A stretch of DNA of 6,707 nt from Bacteroidota bacterium (GTDB taxonomy: Bacteria > Bacteroidota > Ignavibacteria > SZUA-365 > JAADGX01), in contig JAJRXL010000226.1 in assembly GCA_024276335.1 (NCBI GenBank), positions 1-6,707 of the forward strand. The letters are read 5' to 3'. How positions within the stretch are numbered: the first letter of the stretch is position 1; each line of letters begins with the position of its first letter. Below, in pieces: positions 6,065 to 6,707 of this stretch. Under the pieces are notes generated by a model. That model searched no databases and was not told the DNA's origin. It saw nothing but the letters and a program-made list of their open reading frames with translations. The translations under genes were made by a program, and so were the position numbers.

Positions 6065-6707
6065 GGCATGGGGTACAAAACGTCCAGGCAGATTTTTTCC
6101 TTTTCCCCGTCCGTGCTGATTTCGCGTACCCGCACCAGGGCGTAGGTAACGTTAGTGTTCCGCTCCACGATGATGGAGTACACGGAGAACAGATCGAACG
6201 TCGTTTCCGGCGTGGTGTTGAACGGCGGCCGCGTGATGTCGGCGGCGTTCGGCCACTGCTGGACGAGATCGAATGTAAAGTCCGCCTGGCTGGTCACGCC
6301 CGTGCGGATCAGTTTCCATCCGCTGCGGATGCGCACGTCGGCCGAGGCGACGCCGTTCATGCGCAGCATAACGAAATCCGTCACCTGGTTGGCCAGGTCG
6401 GGGTCGCGCACGTCCGATCCCTTTTGCTCCGGCGGCGTGAAATTGTAACCGAGGAACTCGTTCTGGTCCCACCGGAAGATGCACCGGGAAAACAGGGTCG
6501 GAATCGTATCCACCCGCGCCACCACGTGAATGACTTTTTCGGGGCAGCCGACAACCGGCACGAATGCTTCGTGCAGAATGACCGCTGGCCTGCCCCCCTG
6601 GCCGTCGGGCCACACGATGTCCGTCCGCGCGTCGAACCGGACGGTGAAACACCCGGTCTCATTCTGCCGCAGCGAGAGCATGTCGGGGCTGACCCGGAAG
6701 CCGTCGC
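6061..6707 (-). CDS. unrecognised beta-rich, probably exported protein (5' end outside the window)
   Basis: The frame is open from the right edge to the TGA at 6063-6061. At least 214 residues are visible, beginning DGFRVSPDMLSLRQ before the internal Met at 6681, so that Met is probably not the true start. I do not recognise the family. The sequence alternates short hydrophobic strands with turns (for example CFTVRF, VIHVVARVD, DFVMLRM, TYALVRVREI), which suggests Ig-like or other beta-sandwich folds, and it has no transmembrane segment. Four cysteines are visible (C11, C46, C67 and C198 counted from the Met at 6681), an even number that would suit disulfides in an oxidising compartment. It overlaps the PorE-like lipoprotein gene by ATGA, so the two products probably work together in the envelope. 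The signal peptide, if any, is off-window. Confidence 0.75.
   Translation of the reverse strand, partial: DGFRVSPDMLSLRQNETGCFTVRFDARTDIVWPDGQGGRPAVILHEAFVPVVGCPEKVIHVVARVDTIPTLFSRCIFRWDQNEFLGYNFTPPEQKGSDVRDPDLANQVTDFVMLRMNGVASADVRIRSGWKLIRTGVTSQADFTFDLVQQWPNAADITRPPFNTTPETTFDLFSVYSIIVERNTNVTYALVRVREISTDGEKEKICLDVLYPMP

Noticed and set aside
5337..6119. Plus-strand open frame of 260 codons
   Set aside because: It is antisense to the PD40 propeller and lipoprotein signal, whose repeats clearly mark the minus strand as coding.

Overview
The window looks like chromosome of a didermic bacterium of the Fibrobacteres-Chlorobi-Bacteroidetes (FCB) superphylum. The strongest clue is the C-terminus of the large secreted metalloprotease. 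It has the 'QNYPNPF ... IYNSLGRLV ... GVYYYML ... RKMIV' signature of a type A sorting domain of the type IX secretion system (T9SS). Fairly GC-rich coding sequence, clear Shine-Dalgarno sites ahead of two genes, and an E. coli-like -35/-10 promoter fit an outer FCB lineage (Ignavibacteria-, Kapabacteria- or Kryptonia-like) better than class Bacteroidia. That placement is inference.

All five genes lie on the minus strand, so transcription runs from high to low coordinates. At the right edge, a gene open to the window end (6061-6707) encodes the C-terminal part of an unrecognised, probably exported beta-rich protein. It overlaps by ATGA with 4163-6064, a 633-aa lipoprotein made of a five-bladed PD40 propeller, a carboxypeptidase-regulatory-like domain and a C-terminal OmpA-like peptidoglycan-binding domain. 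This is the order seen in the T9SS component PorE, minus the N-terminal TPR part. A 182-bp spacer follows, then a 155-aa YbaK/ProXp-type aminoacyl-tRNA deacylase (3513-3980) with a near-perfect Shine-Dalgarno. A further 172-bp spacer carries a good sigma-70-type promoter that reads into 359-3340, a 993-aa secreted gluzincin with propeptide, catalytic, accessory and T9SS sorting domains. At the left edge the first 30 codons of another exported protein are visible (1-91).

The 267-bp spacer at 92-358 is the only non-genic stretch with visible structure. It holds a degenerate 'ACCACAAAGGACGCAAAGAA'-type dispersed repeat, three tandem heptamers, and a perfect 10-bp inverted repeat flanking both.

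Functionally, the cargo protease would be exported by Sec, then moved across the outer membrane and anchored or released by T9SS. The PorE-like lipoprotein could tether an envelope machine to peptidoglycan. Whether it belongs to this organism's T9SS is inference. I see no CRISPR array, tRNA, rRNA, insertion sequence, phage or defence genes.
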